A stretch of DNA of 64,000 bases from Laspinema sp. D2d (GTDB lineage Bacteria; Cyanobacteriota; Cyanobacteriia; Cyanobacteriales; Laspinemataceae): positions 41,068-105,067 of the forward strand of contig NZ_JAMXFC010000022.1 of the NCBI RefSeq assembly GCF_025370755.1, in the 5' to 3' direction. The translations under genes and the position numbers were made by a program. The notes under the pieces are model-generated. The model did not search any database and was not told the DNA's origin. It saw nothing but the letters and a program-made list of their open reading frames with translations. Shown here one piece after another: positions 42,862 through 52,649 of the stretch (position 1 is its first letter; each line of letters starts with the position of its first letter).

Positions 42862-42890
42862 ATACTACATACATACTACAAAACTGTCAA
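42862..42890 (-). promoter_or_regulatory. Sigma-70 type promoter of the tRNA array
   Basis: TTGACA (42890-42885), 17-nt spacer, TAGTAT (42867-42862) on the minus strand. It faces the array and is the only strong promoter seen before tRNA-Asp. Confidence 0.7.
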
Positions 42891-43148
42891 GGGGTTTTAG
42901 AAAAAATTTTTACTTTTTATTGAATTTTTTCTGTAACGCTTGCTCTGAAAGGATTTTATAGGAGGGTTTTGCTAAGAGGACTGCCTAAAATAGACATACT
43001 ACAACGAAGAAAACCTGAAGTATGGACTGGATCCCAATGGGACAGGAGGAAGGGGGGTTCTGGTCTGGGGGAGAGTGGCGCTTACCGGGTTCGGGGATTG
43101 GACCTAAAACCGAGTAAAATCAGAAGGGTATCCTCAAAAAACAAGTCT

Positions 43149-43808
43149 ATGTTGAAGCTATACTACAATCGGATTTCTTTTAACTCTCGCGGGGTCTGTC
43201 TCTCCTTATTAGAAAAAGGACTACCGTTTGAATTGGTCGCGATGAAACTCGATGGAGATCAGTTCCACCCTGATTTTCTTGCACTCAATCCGTTTCACCA
43301 AATTCCGGTTTTGGAAGATGAGGGATTTGTAGTCGTGGAGTCTTTGGCAATTTTGGATTACTTAGAGGCAAAATATCCCACTCCTTCTTTACTGCCCTCG
43401 GATCCGCAGATGTTAGCGACTGTGAAAATGATAGAACTTTTGACCTTAAATCAGATGATGCCACCGATGCGGCCCTTGATGATGAATTCGATGGGGCTTT
43501 CGGAAGAAAGCCCGGAAAAGTTGCAGGAAGCTAAACAGAATGTTGCTCGGGTGTTACGCTTTTTTGAAAGTAAATTAGCCGATCGCCTATATTTTGGAGA
43601 TCAACAGCTTACCTTGGCGGATATTGTTGCCGGAACTGCCATCCCGTTTTTGCCGAGTCTGGGATTACCCTTGGAAGATTATCCTCGGTTAAAGGATTGG
43701 TGCGATCGCTTGATGACTCGTGAGAGTTGGCAACAAACCCAACCCACTGAGACAGAAATTACAGAAGTTAAAGCCCGAATGAAATCCCTGCTCTCTCAGC
43801 GGCAATAA
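43149..43808 (+). CDS. Glutathione S-transferase family protein
   Basis: 219 aa. The thioredoxin-like N-terminal domain (MLKLYYNRISFNSRGVCLSL, with LNPFHQIPVLEDEG giving the cis-Pro and VVESLAILDYLEAKYP the glutathione ESxAI motif) precedes a helical C-terminal domain with FGDQQLTLADIVAGTAIPFL. S13 is a likely catalytic serine. The frame is open upstream to 42969, but the ATG at 43149 begins the conserved fold. It diverges from the tRNA array. Substrate unknown. Confidence 0.9.
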   Translation: MLKLYYNRISFNSRGVCLSLLEKGLPFELVAMKLDGDQFHPDFLALNPFHQIPVLEDEGFVVVESLAILDYLEAKYPTPSLLPSDPQMLATVKMIELLTLNQMMPPMRPLMMNSMGLSEESPEKLQEAKQNVARVLRFFESKLADRLYFGDQQLTLADIVAGTAIPFLPSLGLPLEDYPRLKDWCDRLMTRESWQQTQPTETEITEVKARMKSLLSQRQ

Positions 43809-44010
43809 TGCCAATAATAAAGATGAGTGGCGATTTATGGATGGAAGTAACAGTTATAGGAAGGGTGTGGATGTAGTGCTGACAGAAGATAGAGAGTTGT
43901 GTTTGAGTGTAGGCAAATAGGGAGGGCGATCGCGTAACCCAATTAACGGGAGAAAGATTGGTTCACCCCGAATGAACCCAGTGGTTTCAAATCACCTGGG
44001 TTCATCGGCT

Positions 44011-44406
44011 TTAATCGACTTCCTTGAGTAAGGAAACTCCCGCATTCGCTTCCTCGGAACACTTGACGATATAAAACTCAGCCCGATCGCTCAAGGCGGT
44101 GAGAAAAACTCCAAAATCGTTCTGAGAATCCGTCGAGATCCAAGTCCCGCGTAGACTGACTTCAACATACTCGCTATCGGCAACGCAGATGGAAATCATG
44201 TCGCCTGGATCGTTTAATGCCTCCGCTTCCAGAAACTTCAGTCCGGGCAAATCTGTCGGCAGCAAAAACGACGCGCTAGAGGGGGCGATCGCGATGCTTT
44301 CACCCACTCGCATCGCCACGACAGCACGGGTCGCCACAACTTCCTCAATGGAGTCAGGCAGACGCTCTAGGTTAAAGCCGGTTTCAGTATAAATGAACTT
44401 CAGCAT
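44011..44406 (-). CDS. Conserved cyanobacterial protein, alr0857-like
   Basis: 131 aa beginning MLKFIYTETGFNLERLPDSI, then a helical/strand pattern with ASFLLPTDLPGLKFLEAEAL and EYVEVSLRGTWIS. I believe this matches the cyanobacterial family named for Anabaena alr0857. No catalytic motif, signal peptide or membrane helix. Function unknown. Isolated, with a gap of about 235 bp before the HNH gene. Confidence 0.72.
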   Translation of the reverse strand: MLKFIYTETGFNLERLPDSIEEVVATRAVVAMRVGESIAIAPSSASFLLPTDLPGLKFLEAEALNDPGDMISICVADSEYVEVSLRGTWISTDSQNDFGVFLTALSDRAEFYIVKCSEEANAGVSLLKEVD

Positions 44407-44641
44407 TGCCAGTGATCTCTCGTCTTTGTGAGTTATTCTTACTTCGCCTTGGAGTGAGAGTCTGAGTCGCCCGAACTTATGTGATTGACAACCAAGGGCG
44501 TTTATATCCAGAATTGTGAAACATCAAAAATTGATTGAACAATGGGCAATTCCCAATCTCAGATTCACGCGATCTAACGTCTTCCCTTGAGCTTTTCTCC
44601 TAAGAGTGTGCAGAAATTGTACATCAAATCTCAGGTTTCTC

Positions 44642-45190
44642 TCACTCGTACCCCTTCAAATCGCTCCAGAATTGTTCTGCAAATGAGATCGCTGGGTGGA
44701 TAGGAGCCTTGAGTTTGCTTTTCAGGGACATTCCGGCTTCCATCGGCGTGCGATCGCCCTTGCGAGAATTGCAACTCATACAGGCGGTTACGACATTATC
44801 CCAACTGTGACTCCCGCCTCTGGATTTAGGCAAGACATGATCTAGGGTTAAATGTTTCGTACTGCCGCAGTATTGACAGGCATGGTGGTCCCGTTTAAGC
44901 ACTTCCCGACGGTTGACTGGAGGCACTTTCCAAATCCGTTCAGTCCCTGTGATAGTCAGGCGGATATGGGGAGGAACCATCACCACTTGAGAGGGCGATC
45001 GCACCTCATACATTTGAGGGGGCTCTAGGCCAAAGTCCTCACTATTGCTGCCATCGCTTAACTCCAAGGGTTCTGCCTTGCCTGCAATTAACAGGACAAT
45101 TGCTCGTTTAATGTTGACTCGGCTAATCGGTAAGTAGTTTTTAGAAAACACCACCACCGATTTTGCTAACACATCAGTTATGCTATTCAC
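44642..45190 (-). CDS. HNH endonuclease family protein
   Basis: 182 aa. An N-terminal region (VVVFSKNYLPISRVNIKRAI) common to cyanobacterial HNH proteins precedes the nuclease: CQYCGSTKHLTLDHVLPKSR, GGSHSWDNVVTACMSCNSRK. Zinc cysteines, the catalytic H of LDHV and the N of WDN are present. The family is widespread and not tied to a mobile intron here. A terminator separates it from the frame upstream. Confidence 0.9.
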   Translation of the reverse strand: MNSITDVLAKSVVVFSKNYLPISRVNIKRAIVLLIAGKAEPLELSDGSNSEDFGLEPPQMYEVRSPSQVVMVPPHIRLTITGTERIWKVPPVNRREVLKRDHHACQYCGSTKHLTLDHVLPKSRGGSHSWDNVVTACMSCNSRKGDRTPMEAGMSLKSKLKAPIHPAISFAEQFWSDLKGYE

Positions 45191-45211
45191 GACTCGACTC
45201 CTTAAAAAAAA

Positions 45212-45249
45212 CAGCCCCCACTTCCATTCGTTAGGGGAAGCGGGGGCTG
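45212..45249 (-). terminator. Strong rho-independent terminator
   Basis: CAGCCCCCGCTTCC pairs with GGAAGTGGGGGCTG, followed on the minus strand by eight T. It ends a minus-strand transcript coming from 45265-45582, which supports transcription of that region. Confidence 0.88.
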
Positions 45250-45264
45250 AAAAAACTCTTATTA

Positions 45265-45582
45265 TTAGGGTCTTCTCGTCCTATGGGGGTACAGCATCTC
45301 ATGGCTGTCCCTGCCGCTTCTTGTATGAATATTGGCCCATCCTGGTCGGTAACCAAACGGGGTTTTAAACTCCTCGCTCATCTGTAAATCTTGGACCGCA
45401 TTACTATGATACTCAACCTTCCCGATGGACTCCAAAGCTGTAGCCGATGTCACGAGGCGATCGCCTGCGGCAACATCACGGCCCAAGCCATTGGCATACA
45501 GTCCGGTGTTCATAGGAAGGGGGGGTAAAAAGTTCACGGTTAGATTTTTTGAAAGCAAGGACTTGAATTCTCCACCAAACAT
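45265..45582 (-). CDS. Possible small protein, 105 aa
   Basis: The frame MFGGEFKSLL...MNTGLYANGLGRDVAAGDRL ends GRDSHEMLYPHRTRRP. No family recognised and no Shine-Dalgarno before either ATG (45582 or 45513). The terminator 16 bp after its stop indicates a transcript here, either coding or non-coding. Low confidence. Confidence 0.4.
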   Translation of the reverse strand: MFGGEFKSLLSKNLTVNFLPPLPMNTGLYANGLGRDVAAGDRLVTSATALESIGKVEYHSNAVQDLQMSEEFKTPFGYRPGWANIHTRSGRDSHEMLYPHRTRRP

Positions 45583-45630
45583 ACTACACTAATATTACAG
45601 AGAATGTAAACCCTTCTGAGGAAAAAAGTT

Positions 45631-45966
45631 ATGTCTGCGATTACTCGAACACCCACCACCGAAATGGAAGTCACCAGCATCCGCCTAGAGAGATCTCTGA
45701 AAGAAAGCCTCAAAGCCATCTCTGGGAATCAAGGCTATCAAGCCTTGATTCGAGACGTGCTCTGGAATTATGTTCAGCAAAAATCAGGAGAGTATCGACC
45801 TTCATTTTCCAGAGAGGATATTCGAGTCAGTTTAGATGCGACGGCCCAACGAGAGGAACGGTGTGTCCTCACCGGCAAAGTGATTCGACCCCAAGAACCC
45901 ATGTTATTAGGGTTAACCACCGGCGGCGATATGGTGCCGCTGAGTATAGAGAGTCTGGTTGGATAG
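45631..45966 (+). CDS. Ribbon-helix-helix-like conserved protein
   Basis: 111 aa. Residues 10-50 (EVTSIRLERSLKESLKAISG, YQALIRDVLWNYVQQ) look like a CopG/ribbon-helix-helix DNA-binding fold. The second half has ERCVLTGKVIRPQEPMLLGL. A GAGGAAAAAAG precedes the ATG. Probably a transcription factor; target unknown. It is divergent from the 45582 frame. Confidence 0.75.
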   Translation: MSAITRTPTTEMEVTSIRLERSLKESLKAISGNQGYQALIRDVLWNYVQQKSGEYRPSFSREDIRVSLDATAQREERCVLTGKVIRPQEPMLLGLTTGGDMVPLSIESLVG

Positions 45967-46137
45967 TCGCATCTCCCGCCTTCTTGTGGCTGGAGGAAGC
46001 CCAGGGCTGGGATTGTAGTGCTTTTGGGGTTACAAATTTAGAGGCGATCGCATTGAATCGGCGATCGCCTCTGTCGTTCTTCCCGTCCCATCGGTCCCCT
46101 ACCCATCCCAATTTCCGGGGAGGGGACCCCACAAGGG

Positions 46138-46590
46138 TTAATTATTCCGATCGCCGATAATTTCCCACGCTTCTGCAATCAGTCTGGGTGCGGTTTCTGC
46201 CGGAATTTTCAGCGCTTGAGCCAGTCTATCCAAATAATGGGATTCTTCTGGCGTCACCTTGCCATCAACAATTGCAAAGGTGGCAGCTACGGCAAAAGCA
46301 CCTTCAACCATATCATCGGGCAGGGCTTCAATGGCGGCATTAAACAAGGCCGAAGTCCCTTGACGGTCCCAAATTTTATCGACTTTGGCGGAAATTTTGT
46401 GGATATCTTCTGCTGCATACCCCTTCATCGCGCCACTTGCCATCAACTCATGGAGTAACTCCGATTGTTGTTCAGACATTTGACCATCGGCATAAACCAC
46501 AATCAACGTAATGGCAAACAACGCTTCCACAGGCGTGAGTTTTTCCGTTGATTTCGCATAAGTTTGGAACAGTTTGTCATACTTGCTCAT
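46138..46590 (-). CDS. TerB-like protein
   Basis: 150 aa, all helical, with VEALFAITLIVVYADGQMSE and FAVAATFAIVDGKVTPEESH, the paired acidic helices of the TerB/YjdA family that bind metal ions. Ends ETAPRLIAEAWEIIGDRNN. TerB proteins are linked with tellurite and stress resistance, but stand-alone copies have unknown roles. ATG at 46590 is preferred over 46617. It follows aroB by 39 bp on the same strand, so probably co-transcribed. Confidence 0.85.
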   Translation of the reverse strand: MSKYDKLFQTYAKSTEKLTPVEALFAITLIVVYADGQMSEQQSELLHELMASGAMKGYAAEDIHKISAKVDKIWDRQGTSALFNAAIEALPDDMVEGAFAVAATFAIVDGKVTPEESHYLDRLAQALKIPAETAPRLIAEAWEIIGDRNN

Positions 46591-46629
46591 GGCATCCCCC
46601 GCTTGCGAACTCTCCAAAGTGAACCGGCG

Positions 46630-47724
46630 TTACTGCATTCCAGGTAATATCTGGCGAATCAAATCTGACGTCACGCGATCGCTGACAGTTGCCGCACCGA
46701 TTTGGGTGGGTAACACAAACCGCACTTTTCCATCTTTCACTTTTTTATCCGTTTGGAGGGTGTCAATAATTTCCTCAAGGTTCAATCCTTCCGGTAATTT
46801 TGTCGGCAACCCAGCTTTTTCAATCAAGGCAAACTGACGGCGATCGCACTCCTCATCCCAGAGTCCCAACGCCACCGCTAACCGCGACGCCGCCACCATC
46901 CCGACTGCCACCGCTTCCCCATGATTTGTTCCCTTATAGTGCGTCAAACTTTCCACCGCATGACCAATGGTATGACCATAATTCAGAATTGCTCGCAATC
47001 CCGCTTCTTTTTCATCTTTGCCGACGACATCCGCTTTACTTTGGCAAGAACGGGCGAGAATTTCTTCCAAAAATCCGGCATCTACATAGCGCAACTGATC
47101 CAACCGTTTTGCCTGTTCCATCTGGGTGAATAACTCCAAATCCCAAATCACCCCATACTTAATCACCTCAGCCATTCCGGCTCGAAATTCCCGCACGGGG
47201 AGAGTTTTTAGTACCTCGGGGTCGATCGCCACCAACTTGGGTTGATAAAATGCCCCAATCAGATTTTTCCCCTGGGGATGATTCACCCCAGTTTTGCCCC
47301 CAATGGAAGCATCCACCATCGCTAAAAGGGTAGTGGGAACTTGAACAAAATTAATCCCCCGCAACCAAGTCGCTGCCGCAAATCCGGTCATATCTCCCAC
47401 GACCCCACCGCCTAAAGCAACCATTGTGGAAGACCGTTCTAGGCGCTGTTCCAGGGCCGCATCGTAAATTTTTTGAATGGATCGCAGGGTTTTGTATTGT
47501 TCTCCTGCCATCAGGATGCAGGTGGATACGTCAAATCCTGCGGCAGTTAAAGAGGACCGTAGGCGATCGCCATACCGTCGATCCACCACGGGGTTGGACA
47601 CCACTAACACTTTTTTCCCCAACTTCAGGGGCTGCATTTGCGCCCCGAGTTGATCTAAGGATTGAGGGGCGATCGCAATATCGTAAGAGTCCTGGGGCAG
47701 ATTGACGCGGATAACAGACGGCAT
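46630..47724 (-). CDS. aroB: 3-dehydroquinate synthase
   Basis: 364 aa. NAD-binding loop [20 protein letters not shown], substrate block [20 protein letters not shown], zinc ligands in [18 protein letters not shown] and HGEAVAVG. It converts DAHP to 3-dehydroquinate, the second step of the shikimate pathway. The ATG at 47724 ([16 protein letters not shown]) gives the usual length. It is divergent from petL, sharing a 94-bp upstream region. Confidence 0.96.
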   Translation of the reverse strand: MPSVIRVNLPQDSYDIAIAPQSLDQLGAQMQPLKLGKKVLVVSNPVVDRRYGDRLRSSLTAAGFDVSTCILMAGEQYKTLRSIQKIYDAALEQRLERSSTMVALGGGVVGDMTGFAAATWLRGINFVQVPTTLLAMVDASIGGKTGVNHPQGKNLIGAFYQPKLVAIDPEVLKTLPVREFRAGMAEVIKYGVIWDLELFTQMEQAKRLDQLRYVDAGFLEEILARSCQSKADVVGKDEKEAGLRAILNYGHTIGHAVESLTHYKGTNHGEAVAVGMVAASRLAVALGLWDEECDRRQFALIEKAGLPTKLPEGLNLEEIIDTLQTDKKVKDGKVRFVLPTQIGAATVSDRVTSDLIRQILPGMQ

Positions 47725-47818
47725 GGTAAACAACCCATTCACTAAACCTAGAGGGCTGTATTGTATCGCAAGCCATGATTCAATGGTGGGTAGCGATTTT
47801 AAATGGAGATACTTCTCA

Positions 47819-47914
47819 ATGTCTGGAATCCTTGCTTATGCTTTGATTGTCGGTGGAGCCTTCGTCAGTGCCGTGGTCCTGATGTTCGGATTGCGTGCCG
47901 TCAAGCTGATCTAA
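47819..47914 (+). CDS. petL: Probable cytochrome b6f subunit PetL
   Basis: 31 aa: [20 protein letters not shown], then [11 protein letters not shown]. It is a single membrane helix with the FGLR.K(I/L) end of cyanobacterial PetL. GGAG lies 9 nt upstream of the ATG and a terminator follows at 48019. PetL is a small peripheral helix of the b6f complex in the thylakoid. Other one-helix photosynthetic subunits are possible. Confidence 0.65.
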   Translation: MSGILAYALIVGGAFVSAVVLMFGLRAVKLI

Positions 47915-48018
47915 TCCCAAATTCAGTTGCTAAAGACCTAAGATAATACTCTTCAGCCTGTGCAGGCGGGCTTTGTTCCTGTAGCCCCAGGCTTGAGCCT
48001 GTGAGTGTTTATTCTTAT

Positions 48019-48041
48019 AACCCGCTAAGGCGGGTTTTTTT
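48019..48041 (+). terminator. Rho-independent terminator after petL
   Basis: AACCCGC-TAAG-GCGGGTT and then TTTTT, 105 bp after the petL stop. The intervening bases hold a GC-rich palindromic stretch (GCCTGTGCAGGC). Confidence 0.85.
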
Positions 48042-48328
48042 ATGGCAGCAACTTTAGATGGGAGGTGCAGGGAAGAATGAGGCGATCGCCCCGGATGGAA
48101 GGCAAAGAAGATTGCAGGTATTAAAAATAAACCCCAGATGCAACCCGCGATCCCCAAAGTTCCGTATTTTTGCGGAGACCTCCTACTAATGGCACTTTGA
48201 GCCAAAGATCTGCGTCAGATGAGAGTGGGTAAGCAGCATCAATCTGTATTAAATTTACTTTTATTTTGCAAGTCTTCAGGAGTGCAGTCGGCTCTTTTTT
48301 TTGTGACCCTACAACCCATACTGACCCG

Positions 48329-49684
48329 ATGAATCTGTCCTTGATCAACCCCTTCCGGTTATCGCGCCTCACCGTACCCCTGTGGTTTTTTGGCTTTGTC
48401 CCGTATAAATTGGGCGAAGCCTTATTAATCACCCTACTGCCTTTATTTATCGTTCAAACCGTCAATGGCAGTGTGACGGATGTCGGACGAGTCCATTCCC
48501 TGACTTCCCTCGCCGGTGTCATTGCTTTTATGGTTTGGGGGAATCTTTCCGATCGCCTCAAACTGCGCCGACCCTTCCTCATCCTGGGATTTTGTGGGTT
48601 TGCCCTCTGTACCGCCCTCACGGCGACTGCGCAGGGAATCGAGCAAGTCATGATATTCTGTACCCTCGGTGCATTTCTCATGGCCGCCATTACCCCGGTT
48701 GCTTCCGCCCTAGTCATTGATGGCAACCCAGAAGAGCGCTGGGCCAGTGCTTTTGGGCGATTTTATCAGATTTCCGGCTGGAGTTTTGTCGGGGGCGTTC
48801 TGTTGGGGGCCAGTTGGTTAGCCTTCATTCCCCTTCACTGGACGAATCTCGGACTACGATCGCTGTTACTCTTAGCCAGTTGTGCCGCTACACTCAGCTT
48901 GATTCTCTGCTGGAAATGGGTCAAAGAACCGCGCAAGAGTTCAGAACACCGCCAGTATCAGCCCGAGTTACATCATGTCATCTCTGTGGCCGTGATTGAA
49001 AGACGGGCGATGTTTTATTCCTCGCGAATGCTGTATTTTATCCTGCATCCATCATGGCCGGTTAACCTGATTCAGAACTTCTCTAGTCCCCTGCTGGTTT
49101 ACTATGCTTGTGCCGCAGTCTTTTTCTTTGCGGTGAATGTCGTCTTTGTCCCCTTTCCCATTTTTCTGACCACCCATTTAGGGGCAACCAACACCCAAGT
49201 TTTATTGATCAGTATGGGTAAAGCGGCGATCGAGGCATTCTTTTATCTGCCAATGGCGCGGTTTATCCAAAAACGCAAAGGGGTTCACCTCCAAGCTGGG
49301 GCCACTGCCGTCCGCGTTGTCGTCTTCCTGATTTTCTCCCTGGTGGCGGTGATGCCTGTCCATCCCCTGAGTTTGCCCATTGTCGGCCTCGCGCACCTCT
49401 TAACCGGCTTAACTTGGGCTGCAATCAGCATTTCTAGCACTACGATTGTTGCGACCCTTGCCCCCAAAGGTCAAGAAGCGATCGCAATGGGTTCCTATAA
49501 TTCCCTCATTGGAATTGCCACAATTATCGGCAGTCTCGTAGGCGGGATGATCGCGGTTTCTTATGGATATAGTGCTTGTTTCATCACAGGTGCAATCTTA
49601 ATGGGTTTAACCGCAGCCCGCTTATTTTGGATCGCCAGAATGCCGAACCTAATTTTCCAAAAAGAGGGAAATCGGCACCCGTAA
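48329..49684 (+). CDS. Major facilitator superfamily transporter
   Basis: 451 aa with about 12 membrane helices (for example YKLGEALLITLLPLFIVQTV, ALLVYYACAAVFFFAVNVVF-type segments). The MFS signature after helix 2 is GNLSDRLKLRRPFLI (GxxSDRxxxRR). A later half repeats the pattern. It is not recognisable to a subfamily, so the substrate could be a sugar, drug or peptide. The ATG at 48329 (MNLSLINPFRLSRL) is preferred over 48266. Stands alone; the opposite gene converges on it. Confidence 0.85.
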   Translation: MNLSLINPFRLSRLTVPLWFFGFVPYKLGEALLITLLPLFIVQTVNGSVTDVGRVHSLTSLAGVIAFMVWGNLSDRLKLRRPFLILGFCGFALCTALTATAQGIEQVMIFCTLGAFLMAAITPVASALVIDGNPEERWASAFGRFYQISGWSFVGGVLLGASWLAFIPLHWTNLGLRSLLLLASCAATLSLILCWKWVKEPRKSSEHRQYQPELHHVISVAVIERRAMFYSSRMLYFILHPSWPVNLIQNFSSPLLVYYACAAVFFFAVNVVFVPFPIFLTTHLGATNTQVLLISMGKAAIEAFFYLPMARFIQKRKGVHLQAGATAVRVVVFLIFSLVAVMPVHPLSLPIVGLAHLLTGLTWAAISISSTTIVATLAPKGQEAIAMGSYNSLIGIATIIGSLVGGMIAVSYGYSACFITGAILMGLTAARLFWIARMPNLIFQKEGNRHP

Positions 49685-49706
49685 GCCTTCCTGCCCTATA
49701 TTCTGA

Positions 49707-50627
49707 CTAATTCCCGGATTTTGGTGACTGTTGGGATGCCAAAAACTCCCGAACGACTTCATCATATCGACGAAATTCCCCATCCACTTGATAATTCATT
49801 TGTTGCATTTCTGCTTCAGAAATTAACCCGGACAGTTGAAGAATAACGGGTTCTAACTCCGGATATTTTTCTAAGGTTTCAGTCCGAATGATGGGAACGG
49901 CTTGATAAGGGGGAAAATAATTTTTATCATCTTCTAGGACAACCAGCCCTAATTTATCAATCAATCCATTCGTAGAATCCCCGGCGATTAAATCCACTTT
50001 TTTATAAACTAAAGCCCGGTACATTAATCCTAAATCCATGACTTCGGGAGGGCGGACAAAGGTTAGCTGATAGGTCGCCGCCAAGCCGGGAAAGCCATCT
50101 TCCCGACTCATAAATTCATAGCCGAATCCGGCGGTCCATTGGGGAGTATATTCCGCCGCATCGGAGAGGGTTTTTAAATTTAACTTGCGCGCATCTTCTC
50201 CCCGGACCATGATAGCAAAGGTATTATTAAACCCTAATGGAGGCATCACGGTTAAGTTAAATTGCTCTTGATAGGCTTGTTTGACCTTCTGATAAACAGT
50301 TTCTGCGTCCGAGATGGGGGTCTGGTTTAAAATTGCGGTAAAAGCTGTACCCGTATATTCAATATAGGCATCAATTTGGCCGGTTTTGAGGCCATCATGA
50401 CAGAGGAATGTCCCGCCTAAATTTAACTGGCGATCGACCTTTAAATTAGTTTGGGATTCTATTTGTTGAGCGAGGAGTTCTCCGAGGATATTTTGTTCGG
50501 TGAAATTTTTAGAGCAAATTACAATATCAGCCTTTCTGCTAGGGCGGGAGTTGTCAGGTTGGCATCCGGCAACTGTCCCGAGAGTGAGGGTACAAAGGGC
50601 TAAGAATAAAACTTGTTTTGCCTTCAT
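49707..50627 (-). CDS. ABC transporter substrate-binding lipoprotein (glycine betaine/choline type)
   Basis: 306 aa. Lipoprotein signal LTLGTVAGCQ, lipid-modified C22. The mature part reads ADIVICSKNFTEQNILGELL, typical of OpuC/ProX/OsmF binding proteins, with AYIEYTGTAFTAIL and DLIAGDSTNGLI. It would bind a quaternary amine outside the membrane. The start overlaps the permease stop by 4 nt. Third gene of a minus-strand operon. Confidence 0.9.
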   Translation of the reverse strand: MKAKQVLFLALCTLTLGTVAGCQPDNSRPSRKADIVICSKNFTEQNILGELLAQQIESQTNLKVDRQLNLGGTFLCHDGLKTGQIDAYIEYTGTAFTAILNQTPISDAETVYQKVKQAYQEQFNLTVMPPLGFNNTFAIMVRGEDARKLNLKTLSDAAEYTPQWTAGFGYEFMSREDGFPGLAATYQLTFVRPPEVMDLGLMYRALVYKKVDLIAGDSTNGLIDKLGLVVLEDDKNYFPPYQAVPIIRTETLEKYPELEPVILQLSGLISEAEMQQMNYQVDGEFRRYDEVVREFLASQQSPKSGN

Positions 50628-51256
50628 TTTTTAACCGTTAAGTGATGTTCAAGCCAACCGATCGCCCCATCGGCAATTAAGGCGATCGCCGCTGCGGGAA
50701 CGGCTCCAGCTAAAATGAGTTGATTGTTCACCATTGAAATGCCTTGAAAAATCAATGCCCCCAATCCACCGGCCCCGATCGCTGCCGCAATGGTTGCCGT
50801 TCCCACCGAGATTGCCGTTGAGACTCGCACCCCAGCTAAAATCACCCCCATTGCCAAGGGAATCTCAACTTGGGACAACAATTGCCAATCGGTCATCCCC
50901 ATTCCTCTTCCCGCCTCCCGAATGGCGGGATCTACCCCAACAATGCCCGTATAAGTATTGCGAATAATCGGTAATAAGGCATATAAAGTCAGGGCAAAAA
51001 TAGCGGGAATAGCTCCAATTCCGCCAATGATAGGAACAGAAATTAAAAACCCAAACAGGGCTAGACTGGGAACCGTTTGCAGAATATTGGCAACCCCCAA
51101 AATTGCAGAAGATAGCTGGGTTTTTCGAGTAATCAGAATGCCTAGGGGAATCCCCACGCTAGTGGCAATGGTAATGGCGATCGCCACTAAAAATAAATGT
51201 TCACCACTACGGCGTAAAATTTCTTCACTATATCGAATCAGAAAAAACTCATCCAT
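50624..51256 (-). CDS. ABC transporter permease (OpuB/OsmW type)
   Basis: 210 aa with five or six membrane helices. The cytosolic coupling EAA loop is IREAGRGMGMTDWQLLSQVE, followed by IPLAMGVILAGVRVSTAISV. Small permeases of this type pair as homodimers. Sits between the ATPase and binding-protein genes. Confidence 0.92.
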   Translation of the reverse strand: MDEFFLIRYSEEILRRSGEHLFLVAIAITIATSVGIPLGILITRKTQLSSAILGVANILQTVPSLALFGFLISVPIIGGIGAIPAIFALTLYALLPIIRNTYTGIVGVDPAIREAGRGMGMTDWQLLSQVEIPLAMGVILAGVRVSTAISVGTATIAAAIGAGGLGALIFQGISMVNNQLILAGAVPAAAIALIADGAIGWLEHHLTVKK

Positions 51257-51387
51257 TATTCAGGCTGATAGAATTAACGACGTTGGATTGATAGCGCAAC
51301 GGCTGATAAACCGGGTTTCTTGTCCCAATTGATGGTAATAACTGGCAAATCTACGCCCGAAACCCGGTTTCTTGTCCCCAGGAACTG

Positions 51388-52170
51388 CTAAAACTCGGCA
51401 GTGCCCTCGAAAGTCGGAGTGGGGAGGCAGCGGATAAAGGCTTGAGCTTCGGGATGTTCCGATCGCAAAAATTCTGCGGGAGTGCCTAACAGGACCATTT
51501 TGCCATCCTGCATCAAGCCAATGCGGGTTGCCAAGCGTAATGCTTCATGAATGTCATGGGTGACAAAAATTACCGTTTTGCCGAGTTGCTGTTGCAGGTG
51601 TCTAAATTCCCGTTGGAGTTCCAGGCGGGTAATCGGATCCACCGCCCCAAAGGGTTCATCCATGAGTAAGACGGGGGGATCCGCCGCGAGTGCACGGGCG
51701 ACGCCGACGCGCTGGCGTTGACCCCCGGAGAGTTGGTGAGGGTAGCGGTGGAGGAAATGTTGGGGTTCTAATCCGACGAGTTCGAGGAGTTCGGTGACTC
51801 GGTTCTGGATGCGATCGCGGTCCCACCCCTGAAGAGACGGGACGAGACCAACATTTTTAGCCACGGTGAAATGAGGAAACAAACCAATGTCCTGAATGAC
51901 ATAGCCCATGCGTCGGCGCAACTGAATCGGGTCCCATTGAGTGGTAGGTTTGCCCTCAACGAGGACCTCGCCAGTGGTGGGAATTCGGAGTGCATCCATC
52001 AGGGCGATCGTGGTGCTTTTGCCGCTGCCACTGCGTCCAATCAGAACTAAGGCTTCACCCCGATTGACTTTAAAATTCAAATTGGAGACTAAATTTCGCT
52101 GATTCACCCGAAAGGTGACATCCCAAAATTCTACAACTGAATCGTTAACAGGGGGGTTTGGTAAGGACAT
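51388..52170 (-). CDS. ABC transporter ATP-binding protein
   Basis: 260 aa. Walker A GRSGSGKST, signature LSGGQRQRVGVARAL, Walker B VLLMDEPFGAVD and switch H in FVTHDIHEAL. No CBS domains follow, unlike full-length ProV/OpuBA. The ATG at 52170 (MSLPNPPVNDSVVEF) is chosen; an upstream frame to 52350 is low-complexity. First gene of the operon. The gap before the permease has two GGGTTTCTTGTCCC repeats. Confidence 0.93.
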   Translation of the reverse strand: MSLPNPPVNDSVVEFWDVTFRVNQRNLVSNLNFKVNRGEALVLIGRSGSGKSTTIALMDALRIPTTGEVLVEGKPTTQWDPIQLRRRMGYVIQDIGLFPHFTVAKNVGLVPSLQGWDRDRIQNRVTELLELVGLEPQHFLHRYPHQLSGGQRQRVGVARALAADPPVLLMDEPFGAVDPITRLELQREFRHLQQQLGKTVIFVTHDIHEALRLATRIGLMQDGKMVLLGTPAEFLRSEHPEAQAFIRCLPTPTFEGTAEF

Positions 52171-52649
52171 AGATCGATGGATCTGGGGAGTGAGGGGTGG
52201 GGTGGGGGAGAATTGCGGTCCGCAAGACTTCGAGGGTTTTGGGGGCTGTACTGTTTTGTAGCTTGTGGAAGAGTGACGGTGGAAGAGTGGCGATCGAGTA
52301 AAGTAAATTAAGGAAGGCACTGGAGGAGGAGCGGATCGTTGTGAGGACAAAATAAGCTAGGGCAATAGGGTTGCAGAGGGAGATAGGTTTGTAAGTTTAT
52401 AGAAAATGGCTCCTAAGCCGGAGATCTCTGCCCGAATTAGGGAGGCGATCGCCAAGGGGAGAACAGAACACAACGCAAAATGCCAAACCGGGCATTCAGA
52501 CTGACCTCGCTCAGATTTTAAGCCATTCGGGCCAAAAAGCAACCTTGGCGTTGAAACTGGGCAATAATATCGATGCGCGGAAATGAGCGTTATGCTACAA
52601 AGCCTTAAGGAAGGCATACAGTAAGGGGAGCAAAGGGAACCCGAAAGCA
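52171..52649. other. Intergenic region without a recognised gene
   Basis: About 480 bp between the divergent ABC operon and a response regulator. GC-rich, with short frames of unnatural composition. I see no RNA gene. Confidence 0.4.

Noticed and set aside
51300..51380. Possible terminator or attachment site between ABC transporter genes
   Set aside because: The GGGTTTCTTGTCCC copies are part of a small dispersed repeat and there is no T-tract or recombinase context.
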